Positions 13,167-25,561 of a stretch of 64,000 bases of DNA are shown piece after piece (the stretch's first letter is position 1; every line of letters starts with the position of its first letter). Origin of the DNA: Harmothoe impar (Eukaryota; Annelida; Polychaeta; Phyllodocida; Polynoidae); contig OX381713.1 in the NCBI GenBank assembly GCA_947462335.1, positions 22,064,381 to 22,128,380 of the forward strand. The letters run 5' to 3'. The notes under the pieces were generated by a model. It saw only the letters and a list, made by a program, of their open reading frames with translations. It had not been told where the DNA came from and searched no databases. The position numbers and the translations under genes are program-made.

Positions 13167-13588
13167 TGTAATGTAACGCCTCCATCTACTACTGCCTCCA
13201 GGTTATCCCCTACTCGGTAATGTGGGAGGATGCAGAGGAAGACCGTAAAGCTGCCGCGGGTCATCACCTGGTGCGGACGGCAGCAGCCCCACCCCCGACC
13301 GGACCCTCGGTGCTAGACACCGACCCGGAGATGGTCTACGTCCCCGCCGTGCTACACGCCGCCTCACAGCCACACCTCGACAGGGACGCACTCATCATAG
13401 AAGGACAGTTCGAAGACACAGACTTTAACACATACCAGGCCGCAGCACCCATAGAGTCGCGTCCTTCTCCCACGCGGGGTGGAGGGGACGTGGTGGGGAC
13501 TCACCTGGAGAAGGTGAAATTGGTGATACCTGTAGAAGTCGGACAGTTTGATGACGCAGACACAGACGATGAAACTCAATTGGAGTAA
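1143..13588 (+). CDS. HENMT1: HEN1 small RNA 2'-O-methyltransferase (5' end missing)
   Basis: HEN1 methylates the 2'-OH of the 3' end of small RNAs; in animals the main substrates are piRNAs, protected in germ cells. Exons: 1143-1312, 1850-1927, 2131-2313, 2597-2774, 2987-3119, 7370-7472, 12328-12535 and 13202-13588, all GT..AG and joining in phase to 479 residues plus TAA. Counting from the first visible residue, the SAM-binding loop is VVDFGCAECKL (1-11). The metal ligands of the family are visible as E82, E85 and H86 in MVEVIEHL, with the fourth histidine at H132 in DDHKFEW. A conserved C-terminal part follows, then an acidic tail of about 200 residues with an E/D run, longer than in human HENMT1. 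The usual first 50 or so residues with a PLYxQRY motif were not found upstream. Acceptor 2987 was preferred to 2951 because it restores the family spacing. The identification is firm; the tail is supported by phase and reading frame. Confidence 0.93.
1469..1722. mobile_element. MITE, TACCGTAAA-ended family (copy 1)
   Basis: Ends read TACCGTAAATTCTCG and, inverted, GAATTTACGGTA, with TA at both borders as expected for a TA target duplication. The interior repeats TATAAGCC-like words. It lies in an intron of HEN1. At least eight copies occur in the window; none encodes a transposase, so they are non-autonomous. The TA duplication suggests a Tc1/mariner-type source, which is inference. Confidence 0.75.
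3099..4371 (+). repeat. 60-bp minisatellite derived from HEN1 exon 2987-3119, block 1
   Basis: About 21 head-to-tail units of 58-68 bp contain GGACAGGACTACCTAG, GTGGGTGTGTCAGTAGTA, GGGTGTACAGTACCATG and a G run of 5 to 15. The first unit begins inside the HEN1 exon, so each unit carries a copy of the last exon codons and of the CTAG|GTGGGT donor. Units differ mainly in G-run length and in AGGGG versus AAGGG. The open frames across the block are products of the repeat. Confidence 0.9.
4372..6143. mobile_element. 1.77-kb foldback element inside the minisatellite
   Basis: Two inverted arms of roughly 0.85 kb (about 4372-5210 and 5265-6143) face each other around a short loop near 5220-5260. The outer ends read CCCAGCTAGCA and TGCTAGCTGGG. 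The element splits one minisatellite unit, and AG appears on both sides, consistent with a 2-bp target duplication. No transposase frame is seen; reading frames such as 4772-4999 and 5527-5730 are mirror images of one another across the palindrome. The ends resemble those of the element at 34772-37703. Confidence 0.8.
6144..7015 (+). repeat. 60-bp minisatellite, block 2
   Basis: About 14 further units of the same minisatellite continue directly after the foldback element, ending with a diverged unit (GTGCGTGT) near 7015. The two blocks were one array before the insertion. From 7016 to 7369 is unique intron sequence leading to the next HEN1 exon. Confidence 0.9.
7474..7694. mobile_element. MITE, TACCGTAAA family (copy 2) at a HEN1 splice donor
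   Basis: Inverted ends TACCGTAAAACTTCG and GAGGTTTTACAGTA enclose TATAAGCC-rich sequence. The left TA is part of the donor GTACCG of HEN1 exon 7370-7472, so the element begins at the second base of the intron. From 7695 to 9480 the intron shows A-rich and C-rich stretches but no gene; the long frame at 8596-9021 has no recognisable domain. Confidence 0.8.
9500..9676 (+). repeat. three tandem copies of an approximately 75-bp unit
   Basis: Three imperfect head-to-tail units contain GTAGGCCTACT, GTAGTCCAGACTATTGA, a run of A then G, and GCAATTTTATCA. They lie just before the large satellite in the same HEN1 intron. Confidence 0.7.
9677..12030 (+). repeat. satellite of about 19 units with YY1-like words
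   Basis: Units of 111-131 bp run head to tail: CCAAGATGGCTGCC, AAGATGGCCGCCA, CTCAAGATTGTCTGATT, TCCTTGTGTGATACATGG, TTAGGGTTATC, GTGTAGAATCCATATTTTG, AAAATTACAATTTGG. Short units lack the first AAGATGGCTGCC. The repeat fills most of the HEN1 intron before exon 12328. AAGATGGCNGCC is close to the binding word of the zinc-finger factor YY1, so the array carries roughly 35 such words. Neighbouring units differ by a few percent, suggesting ongoing homogenisation. Confidence 0.9.
12554..12709. mobile_element. short hairpin MITE, GAGATGCCAC family (copy 1)
   Basis: Inverted ends GCAGAGATGCCACTTTTCC and, opposite, GAGTGGCATCTCTG enclose AAAGTAGGAAATCC-type words that are also inverted. Related copies lie at 18168-18307, 25012-25149 and, diverged, near 18737-18895. 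All four are in introns or beside exons of HEN1 or SMG7. Confidence 0.7.
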
Positions 13589-13871
13589 AAGACAGGGGAT
13601 ACGCCAACTGATTTACAGAACGGAGTGGGCTCGACATGCACAGACTTTGAGTGTTTGACACTGAAAGGGTCGTGAGATGTACCCGGTGTATCGCCAACAT
13701 TTATATACTGCCTTTAAATCTGCTGACAGCTGTTGATCGGTGTTCATAGATAGAGACTGAAGACCAGTCAGCTATCTTTTCTATTTTTGTCTTTGAAATC
13801 GTTATAAAATGTATGTTATTTTTATATGTATATGTATACCTACACACATATTTTGTTACTGGATAAAACTT

Positions 13872-13877
13872 ATTAAA
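13872..13877 (+). terminator. candidate HEN1 polyadenylation signal ATTAAA
   Basis: ATTAAA lies 284 bp after the HEN1 stop codon, in an AT-rich stretch following TTTTGTTACTGG. It is the first good variant signal downstream; AATAAA is not found nearer. The cleavage site is not known. Confidence 0.35.
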
Positions 13878-13904
13878 TTTTTCTTCGGCTAATTTCTTTA
13901 TTTC

Positions 13905-14016
13905 TACCGTAAAACCTCGCTTATAAGCTGTGGCTAGTACGCGAGTCAGATCGCCAGTGCGGCTTATAGGATATGCCCAAACTCAGGGTGCGGCTTAGAC
14001 GTGAGGTTTTACGGTA
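13905..14016. mobile_element. MITE, TACCGTAAA family (copy 3)
   Basis: A 112-bp copy has nearly perfect inverted ends, TACCGTAAAACCTCGC and GTGAGGTTTTACGGTA. It is about half the length of the other copies and lies just after the likely HEN1 polyadenylation signal. Confidence 0.8.
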
Positions 14017-17000
14017 TGCTATAAAACTACTAAATGTATTTCAAGCCAAATCATACGGGCTATAAAGTATAAGGAAGAGATCCCTTATGATCAGACCGTG
14101 TATTCCAGGTGCGACTATTTCTGACTAGGGAGACCCCTTATGCAGGCGGTCATTATTTGATCTGGTACAGGCGAGATATGCACTGATAACAACTGTCACA
14201 ATGGATACCAATTGTTACATAATGCTCCCTAAGAATTCCGCGGTGAAGGCCAGGGAATTATTTCACTGGTCTAAAATGTATTGCACTAGGTGCCTTATAG
14301 TTATACTACAGTGCCAAAAATGGACCTTTTGAGCACCACAGTGCGGATTATAGGGTTTTCCTAACGTCTAGGTTTGGGTTCTCCCATACAGGAATTTACG
14401 GTAACTGTCATTCGATGTGTTCGTCGATGGATGGTTGCTAATTGTTAAAGAGATTGCCCCAGAACCAACATAGATAACACCCGTAGCCTTTCCTCCTACC
14501 CAAGTTCATGAAATGTTATTGCTTTTGAATCAATAATTTCTCATGTTATTTTTCAGGCACAATTTATCTCCGCTATCGCTACAAATATCCTTTAAAAAGG
14601 GTGAAAAATCCTCAAAATACAACAAACCATGCACATGTAGACTGTATGCAAAGATGCTTTTATTTCTTGTTTCCTGCTGAAACCGCCTGCACACAAACAA
14701 TTGGCGTTCTGTCTGGTTCTAAAAAAGTTGAACCGTAGCCAGCGTCCAACCCTGACGGGTCTCCCTGTAAAACCCCACCGTACAAAAACAGGGTCTACGC
14801 ACCCCAAACCAGCCTCAGATAAAAGGAACTGTAAAAGGGAACACTCACTCGCAGGCTTCCATGTGAATAGTTGGCACCGTAGGTTTTTAATCTACAGTTG
14901 TTGCAATATAGCTTACAATATCAGCTGCATGCTAAGTGAAACCTTTAGGCTCCGCAGTGCTTTTGATCTGTTAGGCCCTTTGTCTAGTCTACTCCCCAGG
15001 GCTGCATTCATGCATCATGCCGGCGCTTCAGAAATGTATAAACCCCGTAGGGTAGGCATGATGCGAATAAATTCGCCAGGGCTACATCCATGGATTATCA
15101 AGACAAAGGGGATAACACATTAAAGCACTATGCAGTCCTTAACGAGCTAAGTGAAAGAGAACTTTAATCAACTCAGTGGTCCCATCCAGGCTACTGTTAT
15201 TACACACACACATGAATGTCGGTAAAGAATTAACAATTTACATCAAACCTATTGTGAATGGGTTCCCTATGGTATTAGGGGTACAGCCTCATATATCAAG
15301 TCTCATTTCATCCATCTCCCTGCCATTTAAAATACAAGCACTGCTCTTGAGACACCCTGTACCATGTGTAATAATGATAACTTATGTACTCACTTGTATG
15401 TACCCATATGTACTTATGTAAACACCGGTGTCTTGGCTTCTGTAACAGTTAGAACATGAATTACGGTAAGGCGGAACGAGTCACTGTTGACGCTGTCTGT
15501 ATAAACTGTAGAACGCTACTTACCCTTTACGCGCACACTACAGTCGCACCCCGTCGGTGCTGCTACCACACATCTACACATACCCAAAGGGGCCTTCTGT
15601 ATCTTCAAGTTGCCATGGTTACCGTAAACATGGTTTCCAGTAGACAACAATCTTTAATATTATAGGACAATTATCTCAATATCCCCAAACTAAACTACAA
15701 GTGTCTGCACTCTGAGATGGGGTGAATAATAATTTCTTATTTATTCATTGTTAGGACTTATTTTTCATTGAGATAACCCTTTATGCCTTATCAATATTTC
15801 AAGAAGTGTCCGGAGGTACCCAGAAGCAAACGTATACACTACTGTAGTACAACTGGCTGAATATAGAGTACACTAAGTATAGACCACTGTCCGCACCGGT
15901 TACACGAGCCGTATACACATCAGATAAAACTAATGAACTACAAGTAAGCTAATGTATGATTGACACAAAATTGAAATCAAGAAAACAGGACAATTAGGTA
16001 GTGTCCATTATTACACAGTGGCATCATAACACAAGGAATCTTTACCTGAATCCCACCTTTTTGGGACATGTCCCCCTTACATCTGAAATTATGTCACTAA
16101 ATCCTTGGCAAAAAGCTTGTATTTCTATTATCATTCACATCACAGAGGAAGTCACAAAATCACAGTGGGAAAATCATTCTACCGTAGTACACAGCAAAAG
16201 GTTATACGTGTGGTTTATATGTAATTTTACGGCGGGTTTGAAGATACAAGGGTATATAACCTGCCTACACGGTACACAAGTCACAAAAAGCTGTTCCCCT
16301 TCGTCACCTCAAACAACCCGCAATGGTTTTGTTTCTCTCACATGTCCATACATGTACAAGTTAATATGACAATATAGATAACCCGGTACCCACACGGAAC
16401 ATAGGGTAGCCTGTGTGGCTCCCCTTGCCGCAGTATAATAATAATTATCTCGATAAATGGCACACTAACTGTCGTATTGTCGTTCACAAACCTCCGCTTA
16501 GGTCACCCCCATAAGTCTTCGAGGTGCTTGCATTCCGCATCGAGGCTAAGAATCCTCACGGTAATACACGAGTGTACCAGTTAGTAATGGTATTAAGGTC
16601 TAAACACATGAATATATATATATTATATGTATATACCATAATAGGAGACACCCTAAATAGTTACCCAGAAAATGGAGATAACAAAAAGGCAAACAAACGT
16701 GATGACAAGATACAACCTAGACACACACTTGGACCTCCTGTGGGTCGGTGTTAAGACTGCTGAGTGTCAAAGGTAACAACGCTGACACGTAGCTCTAGGG
16801 CGCCACGCCTCATGCCGTGCCCGCTGGTTGCGGTGAGTAGCGTCGCTGTGGTGAGACCATTACGGCTGTGCTGGCTGGTAGTGGTGGTAGTGGTGAGGGT
16901 ATAGGGCCCTCCTGTATACATATCACCCTGCTGTATACAGAACACACAGGCTTCACCACCCTAGCAACATATAGCCATAATAAGCAACAAGAGGACCTGC

Positions 17001-17469
17001 GTCTAGTGTAGAGTTACAACCCCAGCCTGGCCCGGGTAGCCGCATGGCCCCGGTAGTGGTACGTAGTATTACGGCTTACGGGTGCTGTAGGAGAGTTTAG
17101 CCGCAGTGGCCATGGCTGGAGATGATTCGTCCCGTACCGACCCCTGTTTACGGGTAGCGTCGTGAAACGCCCCTGCGTCACAGTGGTGGGTGTGGGTGGC
17201 GGTTATATTGACCGCGGTGAATCATGTACTATGATCGGTGGAGTTTGCTCCTCCTCATCTCCTGTAGTAGTCGAGTTACTCAGGACTTGTACTTGCTGGC
17301 TAGTCATGATACGTCTAACCAATGGTAGGACTTGATGCTTGGCTGCTGCAGCGTCCTTTGTCGTTTTGTGTCGTCCAACATGAGTGGCTGCATACAGAGT
17401 GTGGTCAGCCAATCAGGTGTGGGCTTGGATGTGGTGTTGGGGGCCGCTCTGCCCAGGGCGGGGCCTCCT
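14017..17469. other. intergenic region between HEN1 and SMG7 (tail to tail)
   Basis: No exon with a recognisable product was found on either strand. Part of it is probably the 3' untranslated region of SMG7, which is read leftwards; AATAAA on the minus strand occurs at 15740-15745 and near 14659. The stretch 14990-15125 carries GGGCTGCATTCATGCATCATG words also seen at 18934-19145, 24500-24560, 25185-25330 and 30890-30945. Reading frames such as 16001-16369 and 17332-17691 have no domain, or overlap the last SMG7 exon on the other strand. Confidence 0.5.
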
Positions 17470-20400
17470 TCAGTGCGGGTCGCAGTGCCGCTGCTGCTGC
17501 TTCTGCTGCTCCAAGAGCTTCTCCAGCGGGGAGGGCCCCGACGACCACAGCGACTGGAGGAACAAGAGGACTTACATATATGCAAGGGTCTGCTTAACAG
17601 TAATCTAAGTATTTGGGCACTTTATTATGAGGGAGCGAGGCTATTTATCGATTTCAGGGACACAATTCAGTCCTTTATTATCATCTATTAAGAATCTAGA
17701 TTCAACAGCTGGTTGTTCATCTGTTCTTTAAAAAAAAATAGTATTCGCAAATTTCACCTCCTTCAATACAATCATCCTGTCTCTTTTTAAAATTTCAAAA
17801 TTCCAAAAAGCTCTTTTCATCTTTAACTATCAATTATTATATTACTATGCTAAAGGCTAAGTAACCTAACATTACCTGTATGCTGTTGGACAGCAGAGTG
17901 TTGGCCTTCTCTGCGGCGGCGTGGTTCGGGTTGGGCTCATTCGTCCAGTTACTGTCTGGGGACCCGAATGGTGCGTAGCTTAGCGGGAAGCTTGAGGACA
18001 AAGTGTCAGCCATATCTCCAAACGGGTCCGGTGTGTTACGCACACTGCCGCTGTCCTCGCCTGAACCAAACGGTGACGAACTCAGACCTAGAGAGAGCAA
18101 ACACAGAACTTTAACATACAGGCAGAAAAGACAGGTTATAGAGCTCAGACCTACAAGTTGCAAGGACAGAGATACCACTCTCAAAAAGTAGGAAATCTTA
18201 AGATTTTGGTCAATTTTTTTGTAGGAATTGAAAAATAATGCAATAAAGTATTCACAGCGAAAAAAAAAGAAGGAATTCCTACAAAAGTAGGAAAAGTGGC
18301 ATCCCTGCAAAGAGGTTTTGGAGCTCAGACCTACAAGTCACAACAACAGGTTTTAGAACTCAAACCTAAAATTTAAAAAAAATTGATTTAAAACTCAAAC
18401 CTACAAGTTAAATTCTTTGATTTATAACTTTGACCTACAAGTTACTAAAACACCATTTTAGTTTGTACAAAGCTGTGATTTACATGTACAAGTTACCCAT
18501 AACAATCCTCGCTTAAGTAAAATTTGTTGTAAATATGGTTACACTTCTTCCCAAGGATAAAGCAGTCCAACTTACTCTTGTTGGAGTCAGGTTTGTTGGA
18601 GAGCTGCACCGTCCATGGAGACTTACTGAACAGTGAGTAGGTGCTGTTAGTCTGCGCACCGATACCCGCGTCTGTCGGCAGCGAGAAGAGCGAGCTGTAG
18701 GGGAGACAAGACATGCTTAGTTTGGACTGCATTTCAGAGGTACCACTCCCTGGTTGACAAAAGGTAAGAAAGCTGCTACTTTTGGGGATTGATTTTTTAA
18801 TTATTTTTTTTTACAGAAAATCAACAATTTTTAATTCAGAAATTCAAGCATAAATACAGGAATTCCTGCAAAAGCCGGAGAAGTGGCCTCTGGTATTTAT
18901 TCTTTAATGATGGTATGTTGCTAAAATGTGATATTTGTCGTCATGATGCACCATGCAGCCCCAGCAAGTAACTCGCTGGTGTTGCATTGGTGCATCATGC
19001 CAACTTCTGGAGCATCTCAACCCCGTACAGTTTACTGTCGGCATGATCCTTAAATGCAGCACTGGCAAGTTACTGACCAGGGCTGCATTCATGCATCATG
19101 ATGACCAAGGGTATGATGAATTAACGCATTATGCTGTCCTTAAGAGTTAAGGGAACCAATATATTAATTACTATTCCTGTTCCATGGACATTCTGAATGA
19201 AATCTTTCAATAAATGTGCATTTTAAATCAATATTGCAATACATTATATTGCGTCGGGTTTCTGGAAGGTATAACACTCACCTAATGCCTGATGGTATGT
19301 TGATTGGACTGCCCGTTTTGGGATTCCGCGACTGGAGATTTAGAAAATGGGTTAGGTGAATATTTGGCTGTGACACCATCATGTATCATCTTGTTTAATA
19401 CATGTACACCGAAAGTAAACACTTTTATACAACATAACATTTTAGTTTCACATCCCCTAGAATACATAGCTAGTAAGATGACTAGTTTTAGTGTTGTGTA
19501 TTAAGTATATAATGTATGATATGTACTACCTTTGCATGTCGCGCAAGCATCCAGAATCAGCAGTTCTGATTCCGCTATTAAAACAGTGTCTCGTAAATTC
19601 TAGATGTAAATGCGACATACCTGATCATTAATGGTAAGCCCCGAGAGGCCGAGTCCAGACGATGGAGAGAATCGGGAATCAGACTACAAAGAAACAACAG
19701 TCAAAACATAAATTTTCTCATAATGATATTGGGTAGCACAAATATACCGGTTCGAGAGGGGATTCAAATTTGCCAGAACACCTGTAGCTTTCATACTTTT
19801 TAAGTAATTGCTTAACCATAACTTCAAACTCACCATGATATTCAATTTGGCTGTATATATTTTGATACTAATTAGGTATAAAAATGCTATCACTGGTAGA
19901 GCATAGATCAACCCTTAATTAATTTGGGCAAATTTTTACATTTTTCATTAAGCAAACGTATATTCATTTACTGGGAGCATAAAAAGTTATCGGATTACCT
20001 ACCTCTAGAGACAGTTCGCTGAATTTCAGCTCTGGTTCGTCCTTATTGAAGTCTTCCCTCTGCAGCATCATGGTCGGGTTGGACTCGGTGTCTACCGAGA
20101 AGTTACCAATGCCCTGTCCCATCCCCTGTCCTATCACCTGTCCCATGCCCTGTCCCAGTCCCTGTCCAGTGGTGTAGCCGAGACCTTGGTCACCATCCTC
20201 TCTGAGTCGCATGTAGTGGTCCATCTGCGGGTTTCTGTTAGACGGCATGCTGGGCGCACCGGCCGACGCGAGGGCCATCATGGCTGGGGACATGCCAAAG
20301 CCAGAGCTGAGACTGGCGCTGTTGAGGAGGTTAAGGATGGTGTTGGGGGTGGTACTGAGGGCCTGTGGGGTCTGGGGGGATGGGGCGCGCGCCTGTGGGA

Positions 20401-21085
20401 AGGATGAACCAAACGAGGGCGAGGAGTGAAGATTATTATTGGTTGGGGACGAGGAGGGGAACATGTTACCAACTCGCGAGCCTCCATCAATGAACTGCTG
20501 GTTGCTGACATTGTAGCTCTGCTGGGTGTTGTAGCTCTGGGGGAAGTTCTGGGGGAAGCTCTGTGACTGCGGGAACTGGTGCATCCCTGAACGTCCAACC
20601 CCACCACCAGGGGGTGCCACCCCGGGCGCGCCGTGCGACCCCTGCGGCATCATACCCTGGTGGTGCCCCACCGGCTGCGGAGGGGCAACCTGAGACGAGA
20701 ACTGCGACCCTGGAGCCAACCCGGACTGAGACACCACAGATGACATGCCGCTTCCCGGGGCCGGCTGGAAGGCCTTCTGACCCCCCTGCTGCTGCCCGGT
20801 CAGGTCTAGACTGCCGCGAGGACTCCCGCTGTTTGAGATGTTATACCCGTGCATACCCTGCTGCATTGACTGCTGGTGGGGCATGGACCTCATGGCTGGT
20901 GATAATCCTTGGGGAGAGACCTGCGAGTTGATGCCGCTGTGAGAGTAGCCTCCGAGATGACTGCCTCCCATCTGCAGATGAACCCCCATCTGTCCGTGCG
21001 ATCCAGGCGAATGCGAGTCACGCCCTGAGACTTGACTTCCCTGCTGCTGTTGGGTGTCGCCACCATTCATGCCCATGCCCATGTT

Positions 21086-21127
<42 letters not shown>

Positions 21128-24100
21128 CTGCTGGTGTTGCTGCTGTTGTTGGTAGGACTGGTGTGCCTGGTACTGTGGGTAGGGTCCGGGGGGCGCGTAC
21201 TGCCCGTATTGCTGGAACTGTTGCTGCTGCTGGTATGCATGCTGCTGCTGCGGCTGCTGCTGGGGCTGCGGCTGCTGCTGCGGCACCGGCTGCGGTAACG
21301 GTTGCGCTACATGGGGAGACGCCTTCCTCAGTCCTTCACTGTGGCCGGGGAGCAGGTTAGCATCACCTCGATGGTCCTGGCAAATATAGTTATGAAATAG
21401 CTCTAAATCTATATCTTTTTAGTTTGTTCAAGACTTTTAATTAAAGGTACCCAGAATTTTGATCCTCCAGTTTCTGATTTCAAAATCACTTTAGAGTTAA
21501 TAGGCAGACATATGATTATCAAATAGAAAAAGCATAGACATGAAGCACAACAATGCTTTCTTTGGCATCGGAGGCATTTGCAAAAATAACCCCCAAAAAA
21601 ACATGACTTTATAGTCTTGTCACTAATTGACTATGATAGCACCACCTGTGAACCTTCCTTAGGTTAGTAAAGGCTCCAGGTTATACAGAACAGAGATTAT
21701 TACCTCTAATAATTAGAGAGCGCTTACCTCAATTGACGTCCTTCTGCCGTGCCCTGAGTCCATTGACCGCATGCTCTGCTCCGTGCTGGCGTCTTTAGAC
21801 GTTGGCGGTACACTGTCCTTTTTCTGCATTATGGCCTGGTCAACCAAAACAGTATTTCTGTGAGTTGGATAGCTACACTTTATGAAACACACAATTATAT
21901 CAATATATACTTCTCAAAGGCCAGTACATGTACTATAAAATTATCTTATACATTGTCCTCCTTTATCAAGAATTGTGATCTATACGAGACACTTATTGAA
22001 ATGCTTACACTATATATAGTACATGTACCGTAAATTCTTGCGTAGAAGCCGCGGGTAGTACACAAGTCAGATTGCTAGTGCAGCTTATAAGATCAGCCCA
22101 GAGCTGGGGTGCGGCTAATACGCGAGTTTTTACTACTATAGTGCAGTACTAAGATAACAATTCCCAGGCCCCCTTTCAGTCTAATATGATTCCTCAAACT
22201 TAAGTGGGCAGCTTATATGAAAGTTAGGCTTCTATGCAAGAATTTACGGTACATTTTGTACATGTATATCAGCAGCTCTACCCTACCTGGATGGCCACAT
22301 TCTGCCTGACGTGTTTGCGCTCTATGTCGGGGCCGCTGAGGATCTTGACCTGACCGAGGGGACAGCTGAACTGCAGCCTGCCCGATTTGAGTCGGGTGTA
22401 CGTCAGCAGACTCAACCTGAAAGTCACATTCTTTATAGTCAGTCCTACATATCGGTATTAACAACAGTGTGAACAGAGGGGGGTGGGCAAAAGGCACCAA
22501 CCTAAGTTTTTTTTTGAAAAGCCAGGCAGAAGGTTTAATTTTTAAACGTTCTTCTTTAGTTAAAAAAAAAATCTAATTATTGGTGATTAAGGTGAGCAAG
22601 CAAGCAGTAAGGATGCTCTACCCAGACATTTTACAGGAGGGGTTTCTTTGATTATTATCCAGACTTCAAAAGAGAGAGGGCTTATAAGCGACATCCTTGT
22701 AATATAAGCGCTGGGGGAGAAGCCTAGTTTTAATCAGCAATTAATCAGCGCTGAGCACTTAAACAGGCTAGTATGTTATATCTATTAGCTCAAAACTATT
22801 TTTTTTTAAATCTATTCAATCAAATTCCACTCACAAAAAAAAAAAAAAAAAATAAAAATTCCACTCACTGCGCAAAGTTGTCAGCGATGTACTGGCCGTG
22901 CTCGACAAGGCGGTGACAGCGGAGGCGGATCTCACTCTCCCCAGAGATGATGTCGGTTGTGGCCTTGGTGAAGTTGAGGTCAGCGCCGGCCTTCACCAGC
23001 GGCAGGAAGCACTGTAGGTCACAGTCCTCCGGCAGCGGCGTCCGTGTGTCTGCGCACCGGGAAATGCAAGTCAATTAACACGTTGACATAATTAGCACAC
23101 TATGTGCTTTTTTTATTATATAAAGCCATTTCTAGTGGTTAGGAGATTAATCGGGCCCACAAATTGTAAAATTTTGTGTCACATGTCTAAATTTGTACTT
23201 TAACCTTCTAAAACTGGTTATGATCATTTAAGTTGAATATGGTCAAAAATAAGTAACAATTGGGTCAAATATAGAATTTTCCTTGTTATTTCCTACGAAT
23301 TTTACTTCATACTGTCAACTATATGTACCTCTAATGCAGGGAATGGAAGTAGTATCCATCAGAAGGAATTTTGACCTGCCATTCAGCTAGGTATTGACCC
23401 TACTTTGTATGTCTCATCGTCTATACGCTGTGTGTAACTTACATTTATCCGGGTCAAAGACAACGTCTTTCTGTCCGCCGTGGAACTGCAGGTTGTTGAG
23501 CAGTTTACTCAGGTTCCCCCAGATGCTGAAACACAACAGGCGGGCGTCATGAATATGTTACGCTGTTATTTTAGTCTAGGATGACCTTTAGGGCCGGCAT
23601 GGTGTGGTAGTCTACACCCCCCCCTCCCCCTTTAATACACTTCAGCCTTACCCAGAGTTGACACAGCTGTTCTGTGCTAGGTGTGAGTTGTAAGACAGTA
23701 GCCAGTCTAGGATGACCTACAGTAAACGTAGATCGCGCTTTACATTTTTTCACGATTTTAAAACATCCGCGAAAATATGTACAGAGCGAAAACCTATACA
23801 GTAAAGTCATCCTCCCTTAATACACTGCAGCCTTACCCAGAGTTGACACAGCTGTTCTGTGCTAGGTGTGAGTTGTCAGACAGCAGCCAGTCTAGGATGA
23901 CCTTTAGGGCCGGCATGGTGTGGTAGTCTCTATCCCCCCCCCCCTCCCCCCTTTAATACACTTCAGCCTTACCCAGATTTGACACAGCTGTTCTGTGCTA
24001 GGTGAGAGTTGTAAGACAGTAGCCAGTCTAGGATGACCTACAGTAAACGTAGATCGGGCTGTATATATTTTCGCGATTTTAAAACATCCGTGAAAATATG

Positions 24101-25526
24101 TACAGAGCGAAAACTTATTTAGTAAAGTCATACTACTACAATTTTCCAAAAATCGCTAATTTAAATACATGTAAAATACACTTTTTAGCAAAATCGCGGA
24201 AATTTATACGCGCGAAAATATCTACATTTGCAGTATAGGGCCGGCATTGTGTGGTACTCTATCTCCCCTCCCCCCTCCCCCCTCCCCCCTTTAATACACT
24301 GCAGCCTTACCCAGAGTTGACACAGCTGTTCTGTGCTAGGTGTGAGTTGTCAGACAGCAGCCAGTCTAGGATGACCTTTAGGGCCGGCATGGTGTGGTAG
24401 TCCTTGGCCTTCTGCTCCTGTTTGGGTGTGTTGTACACCAGCTGCTCCATCATCGACACTAAAACCACAAAGATGACAACATCAGTCACAGTTAACGCTT
24501 TTAGGAGGGCATGTCGCGAAAAGATATTTGTCGTCATGATGCACCAATGCATCCCTGGCGAGGAATGTGCATATGCTGACCCATAGAGAGTATCTAAACC
24601 TGTGCGGCTTATACAATTGGCCCAAAACCGTGGTGCACCTTTTACGCGAGTTAAGCTTGTACATGAGGTTTTACGCTATAATATAAAAGGTGCAGCTTAT
24701 AAATACGAGAGTTTGGCTTATACACCAGACTTTATGGTACTCACTGGTGAGGTCGAACACGATGCCGAACGCTCTGCTGCCTTCCCCATTCCCACTGGTT
24801 GCGTCCTTATTATCTGTATGCTCGTCATTGGCGTGCATGCGCTTGGCGTGGTTGAGTGCGAACAGGTTAATGGCCACCATCTGTACCAACTGGTAGGAGC
24901 TGAAGCTGGTGGACGTCAGGTGGGTGGGCAGAGACACGATCAGACGCTCACCATGCTTACGCGCCTTTTCCGAATCTGTAGTCAAGAGGAATAGTCAGTC
25001 GTTGTATATAACAGAGATGCCACTAGTAGAAGTAGGAATTCCCCCTTTTTGGCTGGAATTTCTGTGTTAAATTATGTAAATTTTCTACAGAAATTTGACC
25101 AAAATTCTAAAATTTCCTACTTTTTGTCGATGACTGAGTGGCATCTCTGATATAAGTTAGTTTAACCTGGACTGTATGGTGCATTAATGCAGTATATCAG
25201 TGGTCGTCATGTTGCACTGTGAGTAACTCGCCAGTGCTGCATTTAATCACCGTACCGACCATACAGGGTAGATACACTTACAAAGAGTCAGCATGATGCT
25301 TGAATGCAGCCCTGGTGAGTGTTCTTCTGATCAGTAAAGACATTTTATTAGCATATACAGCCACTGGAGTGATTTGTGTTCTGTGACTGTGGATAATGAT
25401 ATAATATACATATTTCCTATTCGGGAATGAATACATGTAGTATGGAATCGTAGTCTTCCATGTGCATGGTATTTGATTTTGCGAAGAACTGCTACAAAAC
25501 TATCACATATCAATACATGTGTATCC

Positions 25527-25561
<35 letters not shown>

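Noticed and set aside
17322..17691. Plus-strand frames of 91-119 residues
   Set aside because: Shadows of the last SMG7 exon on the other strand.
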